The position numbers were made by a program, and so were the translations under genes. From IMG/VR virus record IMGVR_UViG_3300044615_001326, positions 1 through 37,281 of that record: a stretch of 37,281 bases of DNA. The stretch is one strand, 5' to 3'. Within the stretch, counting starts at the first letter, position 1; each line of letters starts with the position of its first letter. Origin of the DNA: a virus. The notes beneath the pieces are model-generated. The model did not search any database. It was not told where the DNA came from and saw nothing but the letters and a program-made list of their open reading frames with translations. Shown here in pieces: positions 13,387-21,347 of the stretch.

Positions 13387-13872
13387 ATGGCTCGCCCTGG
13401 CCCGCGGAAGCAACCGACGAATCTCCGCATCCTTCGTGGCAACCCCGCGAAGCGACCGCTCCCGTCAAACGAACCGAAGCCCGAGTCCGATCAACTCGAC
13501 CCGCCCGAGTGGGTCACGGGCGATGCTCTTGTGAAGTACGAGGAGGTCGCGAGCCGCCTACTGAAGATGGGCATCCTGACGAACGTGGACGTTGACGCCC
13601 TCGCGCGGTACGCGGTCACGTTCGTCGAGTGGAAAAAGCATCTGGCGATATGCCAGCGCGGCGGCGACGTTCTGGTGGTCAAGGACGAGGCGGGCAAACT
13701 GCGGTACGCCAGCGTCGCGCCATCGGCCACGCTGGTCGCGAAGCACGGGCAGACGCTGCTGCGGCTCGCGCAGGAGTTCGGCATGACGCCGTCGGCCCGC
13801 ACCGCTCTTGCGACGAAGGGGGACACCAAGCCGAATGACCCGCTCGCGGCGTGGCTCCAGAAAAACGCCTGA
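13387..13872 (+). CDS. terS: Terminase small subunit, P27 family
   Basis: 161 residues. The start (MARPGPRKQPTNLRILRGNPAKRPLP) is the usual P27-family opening, followed by PPEW, KYEEVASRLLKMGILTNVDVDALARYAVTFVEWKKHL, and a C-terminal GMTPSARTAL. P27 proteins form the DNA-recognition ring of HK97-type packaging motors. ATG 13387 has GGAG upstream; the GTG at 13384 is adjacent. The large-subunit gene starts inside its last 38 bases, so the two are coupled. Confidence 0.88.
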   Translation: MARPGPRKQPTNLRILRGNPAKRPLPSNEPKPESDQLDPPEWVTGDALVKYEEVASRLLKMGILTNVDVDALARYAVTFVEWKKHLAICQRGGDVLVVKDEAGKLRYASVAPSATLVAKHGQTLLRLAQEFGMTPSARTALATKGDTKPNDPLAAWLQKNA

Positions 13873-15442
13873 CCGCCCCGAAGCGGTTGCGGGCTTCACG
13901 TTCGATCCAGCGCGGGCCGCGCGAGTGATCGACTTCATCGAAACCTTCTGCGTGATGTCGAAGGGACGGCAGTGGGCTGGAAAGCCCATGCAACTCATGG
14001 AGTGGCAGAAGGAAGACATTCTCGCGCCGCTGTTCGGATGGGTGGACGACAAGGGGCACCGTCGATACCGCACCGCTGCGATCTTCACTCCCAAAAAGCA
14101 AGGGAAGTCAACGCTCCTCGCAGCGCTCGCGCTCTACTTCCTGGTGGCAGACGGGGAGCCAGGGTGCGAGGTGTGGGGCTGCGCGACCGACCGGCAATCC
14201 GCGGGCATCATCTACCGCGAAGCCGCGGCCATGGTTCGATCATCGCCCGCTCTGTCGCAGGCGATCGAGATCATCGACTCGCGAAACACGCTGGTGCATC
14301 GCGCGAGCAACTCGCGGTATTCGGTGCTGTCCAGCGACGCGCCGCGGGCCGAGGGCGTCAACGCTCACGCGGTGCTTGCGGACGAGATTCATGCGATGCG
14401 TGACCGCCGTTTGCTCGACGCACTCCGCTACGCGGGCTCTGCGCGAACCCAGCCGATGCTCATCGGCATCTCGACCGCGGGCTACGAACGCGGGAAGTCG
14501 GTGGCGTGGGAGTGGTGGCAAGACGCGGAGAGGGTGACCGCCGACCCCGCATCGAACCCGACATTCTTCGGGAAAATCTACGCGGCTCCCGAGCAACCGA
14601 ACGTGTCGGACTACTTCACGCCGAAACTCTGGAAGATCGCCAACCCGAGCCTGGGCGTGACCGTGTCGGAGAAGTCCTTCGCAGCCGATGCGATGGAGGC
14701 CCGCACGAACCCCGCGAAAACGTCCGCGTGGTTGCGGTATCGGATGAATGTCTGGCAGTCCGCAGACACCCGCTATTTCACTCCCGAGTCCTGGGCTTCC
14801 TGCGGTGGCGACCCCGTTGAACCGCTGGAGGGACGCGAGTGCTACGCGGGCATGGACTTGGCTTCGACGCGTGACCTGACGAGCGTGGTGTTCTGCTTCC
14901 CCGACGGCCAGGGCGGCTACGACCTCGACCCCTACTTTTTCATCCCGCGGGACACCGCCGCGGAGCGATCGCAGAAGGATCGCGTCCCGTATCTGGAGTG
15001 GATTCGTGATGGGCTCATCATCGCGACAGACGGGAATCGGTGCGACTACGGGGTGGTCGAGCAGTTCGTGATCGAATACGCGGAGCGCCATCGGCTGGTG
15101 AAACTCGCGGGCGACCGATGGAACGCGGCATCGACGTTCACCAAACTCCAGCAGGCAGGCATCGCGGTCGAGGGGTTTTCGCAGGCGATTGGGTCGATGT
15201 CGGCCCCGACGAAACTCCTCGACACGCTGATCGCCGCGAAGAAAATCCGCCACCGCAACCACCCCGTCCTGTCGTGGTGCGCGTCGAACGTCGCGGTGAG
15301 AACCGACCCCAACGGGAACATCGCCCCCTGCAAGGTGCGAAGCACCGAGCGGATCGACGGGGTGGTGGCCGCGATCATGTCCCTGGGGCTCGCGTCCACC
15401 GCCGCCACCCCCGAATCGTCCTGGGAAATAGTCGAACTGTGA
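13835..15442 (+). CDS. terL: Terminase large subunit
   Basis: 535 residues from ATG 13835. ATPase domain: Walker A TPKKQGKST (85-93), Walker B AVLADEIH (179-186) with Asp183/Glu184, and the coupling-type motif GISTAGYE (211-218). Nuclease domain: GMDLASTRDLT with Asp341, and further acidic residues near the C terminus. It packages DNA into the prohead and cuts it. Sequence style is that of the Terminase_1/HK97 group, which usually cuts at cos. Its stop overlaps the start of the promoter for the portal gene. Confidence 0.95.
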   Translation: MTRSRRGSRKTPDRPEAVAGFTFDPARAARVIDFIETFCVMSKGRQWAGKPMQLMEWQKEDILAPLFGWVDDKGHRRYRTAAIFTPKKQGKSTLLAALALYFLVADGEPGCEVWGCATDRQSAGIIYREAAAMVRSSPALSQAIEIIDSRNTLVHRASNSRYSVLSSDAPRAEGVNAHAVLADEIHAMRDRRLLDALRYAGSARTQPMLIGISTAGYERGKSVAWEWWQDAERVTADPASNPTFFGKIYAAPEQPNVSDYFTPKLWKIANPSLGVTVSEKSFAADAMEARTNPAKTSAWLRYRMNVWQSADTRYFTPESWASCGGDPVEPLEGRECYAGMDLASTRDLTSVVFCFPDGQGGYDLDPYFFIPRDTAAERSQKDRVPYLEWIRDGLIIATDGNRCDYGVVEQFVIEYAERHRLVKLAGDRWNAASTFTKLQQAGIAVEGFSQAIGSMSAPTKLLDTLIAAKKIRHRNHPVLSWCASNVAVRTDPNGNIAPCKVRSTERIDGVVAAIMSLGLASTAATPESSWEIVEL

Positions 15443-15479
15443 CGTTCAAGGATTACCCCTTACGGAGTAGCGTGGCCCC
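15441..15479 (+). promoter_or_regulatory. Class II promoter, leaderless for portal
   Basis: GACGTTCAAGG (15441-15451), 16 bases, TAGCGT (15468-15473), six bases, ATG 15480. No Shine-Dalgarno. It begins on the terL stop codon, so this gap of 37 bases is just large enough to hold the promoter. Confidence 0.65.
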
Positions 15480-17048
15480 ATGATCAGAGCCGCCGAACAG
15501 GATTACGAAGTGCGAAGCGTCGCCTTCGAAACACCGACGAACGCGCTGCCGCCGATTCGATGGGTGGACACGACGCCCACCAGCATCGACATCGGCCAGG
15601 CGCTGACCGTGACCGCGATCTATGCGTGCGTGCGGTTCCTGTCGGAAACCCTCGCGTCGATGCCGATGCACCTCTATCGGCGTCTGCCGAAGGGCGACCG
15701 CGAGATTCTCTCCGATCACCCGATGCACCACGTTCTATGCGTGAGCCCGAATCACTGGCAGAGCGTTTACGAATACACCGAGCAGCAGATTTACCACACC
15801 GCTCTGTGGGGCAACTCCTATTCGCTCATCGTCCCTGGTGAAGTGAAGGGGCGAAAGACCTGGTGCGCCGAACTGTGGCCGCTGCACCCAAGCCGGATGC
15901 GTGTCGATCGCGCCGAGAACGGGTCGATTCGATACCGCTACTGGCACCCGAACGGCGACGAGATGGTCTACCAGGCCGATCAGATTTTCCATCTGCGCGG
16001 TCTGTCGGACGACGGGCTTGTGGGCATGATGCCCGCGGAACTCTGCAAGACGAGCGTGAATCTCGCCCGCACGCTGGACATCGCCGCGATGTCCTACTGG
16101 GAAAACAACGCCCGCCCAAACGTGCTGCTGAAGCCCTCGTCGCCGCTGAACGACGGCGCGATGCAGAAACTCCGCGACACGTGGCGGCGCGTGTTCGGTG
16201 GAGCGAAGAACACGGGGCAGGCAGCGGTTCTCCCGCACGGGATCGAAGCGACCATCATGGACGCGGCGAGCCGCGAGGGCTCGCAGTTCATGGACTTGCG
16301 GAACGCGGTCGTGACCGAAGTCGCGCGGGCCTTCCGCATCGGGCCGACGCTCATCGGGCAACTCGACCACGGCACGTATTCGAACGTGGAGATGGAGCAG
16401 ATCGGTGCCCAGGTCTTCACGCTGATGCCCTGGCAGCGTCGCCGCGAGCAGTCGATCTACCGGCAACTGTTGTCGTTCTACGAAGACGAAGACCTCTACG
16501 TGCTGATGGACTCGCGCGGTCTGATGCGCGGGGACTCGCAGGCCCGATCGTCCTACTTCAACACGCTATTCCAACTCGGGGCTCTGAGCCCGAACGACGT
16601 TCGACGGTTGGAAGATATGGATCCCATCGACGATCCAGCCGCGGACGAATACTACGTGCAGTTGAACATGGCACCGCTTTCGCAAGCCGCGAACACCGCG
16701 GTGGCGACCGATCCCGAGAAGCCCGCCGAAGCACCGTCGGAGCCGGTGGCCGCGGGTGCGGAAGCACCGACCGGCGAGACGCTGAACGGTGCCCAGATCA
16801 GCAGTCTGCTGGAGGTTCTCGCGAACGTGTCTGGCGGGCTCATCACGCCCGACGGTGCGAGGGCGATCATCACCGCCGCGTTCCCCATGCTCACCGCCGA
16901 CCAGGTCAGCGGCATCGTGAGCGGCGTGATTCCTGGCGTTGCGGTCGCCGCCACCGAAGCGATGCCGCAACAGGACACCGCGCCGCCGCCCGAGCCCGCG
17001 AACGAACAGCCCGCCAAGCGATCGACCCCGAGGAGGCCCAAGCGATGA
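15480..17048 (+). CDS. Portal protein, HK97 family
   Basis: 522 residues. Family blocks in order: AIYACVRFLSETLASMPMHLYR (about 42-63), DHPMHHVLCVSPN, GNSYSLIV, ELWPLHPSRMRV, IFHLRGLSDDGLVG, ARPNVLLK, the helical stem ATIMDAASREGSQFMDLRN, VARAFRIGPTLIG and the clip/crown region. The last 110 residues are Ala/Pro/Glu-rich and include an extra helical segment before a basic tail. Twelve copies form the DNA channel and the site of tail attachment. The first gene of the head operon, read without a leader. ATGA overlap with the protease. Confidence 0.95.
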   Translation: MIRAAEQDYEVRSVAFETPTNALPPIRWVDTTPTSIDIGQALTVTAIYACVRFLSETLASMPMHLYRRLPKGDREILSDHPMHHVLCVSPNHWQSVYEYTEQQIYHTALWGNSYSLIVPGEVKGRKTWCAELWPLHPSRMRVDRAENGSIRYRYWHPNGDEMVYQADQIFHLRGLSDDGLVGMMPAELCKTSVNLARTLDIAAMSYWENNARPNVLLKPSSPLNDGAMQKLRDTWRRVFGGAKNTGQAAVLPHGIEATIMDAASREGSQFMDLRNAVVTEVARAFRIGPTLIGQLDHGTYSNVEMEQIGAQVFTLMPWQRRREQSIYRQLLSFYEDEDLYVLMDSRGLMRGDSQARSSYFNTLFQLGALSPNDVRRLEDMDPIDDPAADEYYVQLNMAPLSQAANTAVATDPEKPAEAPSEPVAAGAEAPTGETLNGAQISSLLEVLANVSGGLITPDGARAIITAAFPMLTADQVSGIVSGVIPGVAVAATEAMPQQDTAPPPEPANEQPAKRSTPRRPKR

Positions 17049-17767
17049 GCATGACCGCCGACGATGTTCGCGAGCGAATCGAGGAGCCGATGGAGTGGCA
17101 GGACATTCCCGTCCGTCGGTTCGTCGGTGCCGAAGACGCCGCGAGTCTGCGACCCACGCTCGACACCGACGGCAGCGGTCGTCAGGTGCTTCGCGGGCTG
17201 GGCATCCCGTATGACTCCGTGAGTCGCGTGGTGGGCCGCTTGAAGGGCACGCCGGTGCGGGAAGTGATCCGCGCGGGTGCGTTCACCGAGGTGCTGCGGC
17301 GTCAGGCCGAGCAGAAGGTGGACATCGTGTCGTTCTACAACCACGACGAGAACATGATCCTCGCGCGGCAGTCAGCGGGCACGCTGATTCTCGACGAGTC
17401 GGAGCGGGGCGTGGGCTACACCATCACGCTCGCGCGAACGTCATACGCGACCGACCTTGCGGAGAACGTCGCGGTCGGGAACGTGGCCGGTGCTTCGTTC
17501 ATGTTCGCGGCCCGCTCCCCTGGTCTGATCGTCACGAAGCAATCGGGCGTCTACATGCGGGACGTTCAGCGTGCATCGGCGCTGCTGGAGATCGGGCCGG
17601 TCGTCTCGCCCGCCTACGCCGCCACCAACTGCGAAGTGGCGGTGCGATCCGTGCAAGAACTTTTGGGAGGAATGGTCGTCGTCCCCAAGGGTGCCAGCGT
17701 CAACACCCGCGCCATTCGTTCCCGTCTGGCCGTTGCGAGGATGAAAGCCTATGCCGTCGCCCGTTGA
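17045..17767 (+). CDS. HK97-type prohead protease
   Basis: 240 residues from ATG 17045. After about 40 residues of N-terminal leader come VLRGLGIPYDSVS, EVIRAGAFTEVL, VSFYNHDENMILAR with the catalytic His, an ERGVGYTITL strand, GASFMFA with the catalytic Ser, and VSPAYAAT. This is the S78/U35 serine protease that matures the capsid by removing the scaffold domain of the major capsid protein. The capsid gene has an N-terminal coiled-coil delta region, which fits. In most HK97-like phages protease and capsid are adjacent; here five small genes lie between them. Confidence 0.93.
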   Translation: MSMTADDVRERIEEPMEWQDIPVRRFVGAEDAASLRPTLDTDGSGRQVLRGLGIPYDSVSRVVGRLKGTPVREVIRAGAFTEVLRRQAEQKVDIVSFYNHDENMILARQSAGTLILDESERGVGYTITLARTSYATDLAENVAVGNVAGASFMFAARSPGLIVTKQSGVYMRDVQRASALLEIGPVVSPAYAATNCEVAVRSVQELLGGMVVVPKGASVNTRAIRSRLAVARMKAYAVAR

Positions 17768-17933
17768 ATGTTCGTGCGGCTGTCGGATGCGGTGCGAGAG
17801 TTCGCGCCGCTGCGGTGATACCCAGGTGCAGTACGTGAAATGCCGCAACTGCGGCGCGACGAAAAGCCGCGTCGTCGCAGCGTCCGAGGTCTGGCGTCGC
17901 AAGACGCCCGCAGATGAAAGAGGTGCCCGATGA
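17751..17933 (+). CDS. Small Cys-rich zinc-ribbon protein
   Basis: 60 residues, starting 17 bases before the protease stop, with GAGGA about nine bases before the ATG. CSCGC, C, C and CRNCG occur within residues 8-34, enough for one or two metal sites; the rest is basic. It looks like a tiny DNA-binding ribbon of the kind used as late activators (Ogr/Delta-like) but is too short to assign. ATGA overlap with the next gene. Confidence 0.6.
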   Translation: MPSPVECSCGCRMRCESSRRCGDTQVQYVKCRNCGATKSRVVAASEVWRRKTPADERGAR

Positions 17934-18190
17934 GCGAATGGATCACCACGCCGAACGTGATTCTGGTCGTCGGCGTCCTGCTGCTGGTCGCACCGTATCT
18001 GAATCGACTGCTGGGCGTCTGGCTCACCAGCGTGATCTACCCGCAGTCGGCGCGAACGGACTTCGAAAAGCGAACCGCGAGCGAACTCATCGACCTGAAA
18101 AATCAACTCGACAAGGAAGGCCACGAAAAGGCGTCGCATATCTGTCGCGACCTCATCGTGGCCCTGCTCTACGGGGAGAAGAAACCGTGA
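17930..18190 (+). CDS. Small membrane protein
   Basis: 86 residues. Residues about 8-24 form one membrane helix (NVILVVGVLLLVAPYL), followed by an amphipathic second segment (GVWLTSVIYP) and a charged helical tail (FEKRTASELIDLKNQLDKEGHEKASHICRDLIVAL). Next to a secreted CAP protein and other exported proteins, it is a holin-like candidate. AGAGG lies upstream of ATG 17930. GTGA overlap with the CAP gene. Confidence 0.6.
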   Translation: MSEWITTPNVILVVGVLLLVAPYLNRLLGVWLTSVIYPQSARTDFEKRTASELIDLKNQLDKEGHEKASHICRDLIVALLYGEKKP

Positions 18191-18666
18191 ACGCCAAAAC
18201 CGTGGTGGCCTTCGTGCTGGTGGTGTACGCGATCCTCGCAACCGTGCCGTCGTCTCCGTGCGGCGGTCAACAAGCGAAGGCGGATGGCCCTGTCGCTTCC
18301 ATCGTGAAGCGCGCGCCGGTCGTTCGTCGATTCGTCGGCAGTGCCCAGGAAAACGAGGTCGTGCGGCTCGTCAACGTGGAACGTCAGCGCCGCGGACTTC
18401 GCCCACTGTCGGTGAACCCCAAGATGATGGCCGACGCGCGGCAGTGGTCGGAGGTTCAAGCATCGCGGGGGCGCATGTATCACAGTCGCATGGGCTACGC
18501 CGAGAACGTGGCATACGGTCAGACCACGCCGCAGGAAGTGGTTCGCACGTGGATGAACTCCCCTGGTCACAGGCGGAACATTCTCGCGGCGAATCGCTCA
18601 CAGATCGGCGTGGGTCTGGCGTATGGCAACGGCGGTCGCCCGTACTGGTCGCAAGTGTTCATGTAG
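18187..18666 (+). CDS. Secreted CAP (SCP/PR1) domain protein
   Basis: 159 residues from GTG 18187. Residues 1-24 are a signal sequence or anchor (TVVAFVLVVYAILATV). Residues about 53-159 are a CAP domain: ENEVVRLVNVERQRRGLRPL, MYHSRMGYAENV with the conserved His and Glu, VVRTWMNSPGHRRNIL with the second His, and IGVGLAY. Bacterial CAP proteins act outside the cell; roles include binding lipids and peptidoglycan-associated functions, mostly unproven. Finding one between prohead protease and capsid is odd and suggests a role in lysis, adsorption or superinfection at the envelope. Confidence 0.88.
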   Translation: MNAKTVVAFVLVVYAILATVPSSPCGGQQAKADGPVASIVKRAPVVRRFVGSAQENEVVRLVNVERQRRGLRPLSVNPKMMADARQWSEVQASRGRMYHSRMGYAENVAYGQTTPQEVVRTWMNSPGHRRNILAANRSQIGVGLAYGNGGRPYWSQVFM

Positions 18667-18689
18667 TCCCACCCCGAGGAGTCCCGCCC

Positions 18690-19121
18690 ATGAAGTCGTT
18701 CGTCGCTGCCGTCTGCGTGTCCGTCGTCGCGTGCCTGGTGGCAGCGTCGGCCCACGCCGGTTCGTGCCACGGCACGCCGCCGATGCAGACCGCACCCGTT
18801 CAGGAATCGACTCCGGTCGAGCCGACCCACGTGGGCGTCTCGGTCGATGTCGAAACCCCGTCCCCCGCGGGCGTGGCAACCGCTGTCGTCGTCAACGGTC
18901 AGGAAGTCACCGCTTCCCCGACCGGCGAGGTGCCCCGCGCGGGTGCCGCTGGCGGTGGCGATGTCAGTCTCGGGGCGGCGGTTCGCAACGCTCGTCGCGA
19001 GAAGCGGGCCACGATCCGCGAAGCCGCCGACCAACGGCGGGCTGGGCGGTTCAGCCGCAAGGCGTCCGAAGCCGCAGCCGAAGCCGCGGTCAACGACCGC
19101 GTTCGGCGGGCCTACGAATGA
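18690..19121 (+). CDS. Secreted protein of unknown function
   Basis: 143 residues from ATG 18690 (GAGGAG upstream). A clear signal peptide (MKSFVAAVCVSVVACLVAASAHA) ends in AHA-G, a signal peptidase I site. The mature protein has a Pro/Thr/Val region (APVQESTPVEPTHVGVSVDVETPSPAG), a Gly/Ala patch, and a basic helical tail (NARREKRATIREAADQRRAG). No domain recognised. It probably works in the periplasm with its exported neighbours. Confidence 0.65.
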   Translation: MKSFVAAVCVSVVACLVAASAHAGSCHGTPPMQTAPVQESTPVEPTHVGVSVDVETPSPAGVATAVVVNGQEVTASPTGEVPRAGAAGGGDVSLGAAVRNARREKRATIREAADQRRAGRFSRKASEAAAEAAVNDRVRRAYE

Positions 19122-19136
19122 TCGACGGGGGCGGTC

Positions 19137-19931
19137 ATGCCCAAGCCCGCCCCCTCGCTCACCGCGTTCCTGGCCCTCGCGGCGCTGATAATCGGGGCCG
19201 CTCTCGCAGCGATGCGGGAGCGGCCCCGTCTCCAGACGCGGAGCCCGAAGCCCGAGCGGCTGCGGGTGCTTCCTGCGGGCAAGCAAGTGGCGGGCACTAT
19301 CACCGATGCCCCGAAGCCTGATCCGGCTTCTCGGGCGATTCTGGTGGGTCTGGCTGCGAATCTCGCCCCGCCCGTCCGCAGCCCGCCCGACGGGGTTCCC
19401 CCCGTGCTTCGCGATCTTCTGGCCCGCGTTCCGCGGCCCGACTACTGGCGCGACCCCATCGACCCGTCGTGCCCCGTGACCTGGGCTCACGAAGCCACCC
19501 ACGGCATGACCGCCGAACTGTCGCGGGGCGGTGGCCGGTGGGTGATGTATCTCCTCGACGGGCGGGCGGTCGTGTTCAAGTCGCAACCCGCGGTGACGAT
19601 CGGCCAGGTGGCGGCTACCGTCCCCGCTCATCAGCGCGGCCCCATCTTCGACCTGTATCTGGTGAAGCAGCGAAAGGACTGGGATCGGGAGCCGCTGTAT
19701 CTCCTCGACGAATGGAACTGCTATGTCCACGGCACGGTCGCACGACGACAAGCGGGCCTGAAGACGCGGAAAGAGACGGAGCAATACGCCGCGGAGATGG
19801 AGCGTTACTGCCGCGCGATGCTCGCGCTGGTGGAGGATCGGGAGCCCGACTATCCCGACATGAGCGTCCTTCGGTCGTTCATCGAATGGCAGTCCTCCCG
19901 CTTCGATGATCTGACCGGCGTTCTGCCGTAG
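19137..19931 (+). CDS. Membrane-anchored putative zinc metallopeptidase
   Basis: 264 residues. Residues about 8-25 are an N-terminal anchor or signal (LTAFLALAALIIGAALAAM). A Pro/Arg linker follows. The core carries WAHEATHGM with HEATH (118-122), an HExxH zinc motif flanked by bulky residues as in true zincins; a third ligand might be the Glu or Asp of LLDEWNCYVHG about 75 residues later. The C-terminal part is helical. Substrate unknown; as the only hydrolase-like exported protein in the genome it could be the phage lysin or a virion-borne envelope peptidase. Those roles are inference. Confidence 0.7.
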   Translation: MPKPAPSLTAFLALAALIIGAALAAMRERPRLQTRSPKPERLRVLPAGKQVAGTITDAPKPDPASRAILVGLAANLAPPVRSPPDGVPPVLRDLLARVPRPDYWRDPIDPSCPVTWAHEATHGMTAELSRGGGRWVMYLLDGRAVVFKSQPAVTIGQVAATVPAHQRGPIFDLYLVKQRKDWDREPLYLLDEWNCYVHGTVARRQAGLKTRKETEQYAAEMERYCRAMLALVEDREPDYPDMSVLRSFIEWQSSRFDDLTGVLP

Positions 19932-19971
19932 GCCGAAAGACGTTCAAGGGTATTGGGTGCGGGTCTACCCT
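19923..19971 (+). promoter_or_regulatory. Class II promoter of the major capsid gene
   Basis: GACGTTCAAGG (19939-19949), 16 bases, TACCCT (19966-19971). Upstream it shares 26 of 28 bases with 2410-2437. Unlike the other two copies it is followed by a leader of about 33 bases with a CAGGAG site before GTG 20010, as expected for the most highly made protein. Confidence 0.66.
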
Positions 19972-20009
19972 TGTCGTCGTTCACTTTCCCCCGCACAGGA
20001 GTTCAGCCC

Positions 20010-21272
20010 GTGGACGTTCTCACCCGCAAACTTCACGACCAGGTCGCAGAGATCGAGCAGCGCATGGCCGACCTCGACGCCGCTGCCGCCACGACCGAGG
20101 AAGGGTCGGAGCAGATGAAGCAGATCACGGACGAGCAGGCCGCGCTTGCCGAGAAGGCGGGTGTGGTGGCCGATCAACTCGGTGCGCGAAACACGATCAA
20201 CGAGAAGATCGCGAAGATGCGGGCGGGCGTGAACGTCTGCCAGCCGATGGGCACCGTGGCCCGCGCCGCCAGCGTGGAGTCCGCAATCGCTGCGATCGAC
20301 GACACGCCGATCCGCGACATTCCCCGCGAGTCGCGTCGTGCCGCCGGCCTTCTCCTCCGCAGTCTCCAGCGGGGCGAGATCACCGAGATTCGCGGCATCG
20401 GCGTCGGTGCCACCGAGGAGCCCAACAGCCACGGCGAACTCACGCCCACCTACGACGGTCGGAACAGCGAACTGGTGATCGCTGACTTCTACCGCACGGT
20501 GATGGGCATCCTGCTCTACAACTCCGTCGCGTTCCAGGTCGCCACTCGCGTGACCACGAACACGAATCGGATCACGATCCCGCGATCGGACGAGGATGTC
20601 GAAGCCGATCTGTACCTGGAGAACTGCGAGATCAAGCCGGTCACGATCAAGACGACCGGCATGACGATCAACGTCGAGAAGATCGGCGCGCGTGCCCAGG
20701 TGTCGAACGAACTGCTGTCCGACGCCGTGGTGTCGGTGCCGCAACTCGTCGCGACGAAGTTCGGCAACGCGTTCGCGAAGAAGATCGACAAACTGTGGCT
20801 GGAAGGCGATGCCACCGCGGGCATCGTCGGCCTGCTCGACGCCGTCACCGAGTCGGTGGACATCAGCGGGAAGAACATGACCGCCGTTCACGTGGCCGAG
20901 GTGGTGAGCAAGGTTCACCCCTACGCGTCGAATCCGGTGTGGGTGCTGTCGCAGGCGGGCATCGCTCACGTGATGCAGGCCGCAGCGTCCGCGATCGGGA
21001 AAGACCTCACGCAGCCCGTCGGGATCACGCTGTTCGGGATGCCGGTCTACCGCTGCCTCGCGCTGCCCGACGGCGTGCTGGGCTTCTTCGGTGACCTCAA
21101 GCAGACCTCGATGATCGTCGATCGCTCCAACGGTCTGACGATCAACGCCAGCCGCGAGCGGGCGATCGAGTTCGATCAGACGGTCTTCGTCGGAACGCAG
21201 CGGCTCGGGGTCGCGACGCATGGCCCCGCCTACTGCGTCAAACTCCTGGGCACCCCGCCGAAGGGCACCTGA
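20010..21272 (+). CDS. Major capsid protein, HK97 fold
   Basis: 420 residues from GTG 20010 (CAGGAG upstream); a longer frame to 19953 would start before the likely transcript. Residues 1-105 are coiled coil (KLHDQVAEIEQRMADLDAAAATTEEG, then LAEKAGVVADQLGARN), the delta domain removed by the prohead protease. The rest is the HK97 fold: SELVIADFYRTVMG, VATRVTTNTNRITIP, E-loop-like DVEADLYLENCEIKPVTIKTTGM, the long spine-helix region SVPQLVATKFGNAFAKKIDKLWLEG, P-domain and A-loop segments to the end. Followed by a strong terminator. Confidence 0.93.
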   Translation: MDVLTRKLHDQVAEIEQRMADLDAAAATTEEGSEQMKQITDEQAALAEKAGVVADQLGARNTINEKIAKMRAGVNVCQPMGTVARAASVESAIAAIDDTPIRDIPRESRRAAGLLLRSLQRGEITEIRGIGVGATEEPNSHGELTPTYDGRNSELVIADFYRTVMGILLYNSVAFQVATRVTTNTNRITIPRSDEDVEADLYLENCEIKPVTIKTTGMTINVEKIGARAQVSNELLSDAVVSVPQLVATKFGNAFAKKIDKLWLEGDATAGIVGLLDAVTESVDISGKNMTAVHVAEVVSKVHPYASNPVWVLSQAGIAHVMQAAASAIGKDLTQPVGITLFGMPVYRCLALPDGVLGFFGDLKQTSMIVDRSNGLTINASRERAIEFDQTVFVGTQRLGVATHGPAYCVKLLGTPPKGT

Positions 21273-21294
21273 CGAAAACCACCGCGTCCAGCGG

Positions 21295-21330
21295 ACGGGG
21301 GGCGCGGCACAACTGCCGTGCCCCCCGTTT
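21295..21330 (+). terminator. Rho-independent terminator after the capsid gene
   Basis: A 15-base arm (21295-21309) pairs with 21314-21328 with a single G-U pair, around a CAAC loop, followed by TT. The stem is mostly G and C. It separates the capsid transcript from the connector and tail genes and would keep capsid mRNA abundant. Confidence 0.8.
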
Positions 21331-21347
21331 CGTATGAGGGCTGACCC

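Noticed and set aside
15863-17044. Long upstream extension of the prohead protease frame
   Set aside because: It lies wholly inside the portal gene in another frame; the protease family starts at 17045 with an ATGA overlap.
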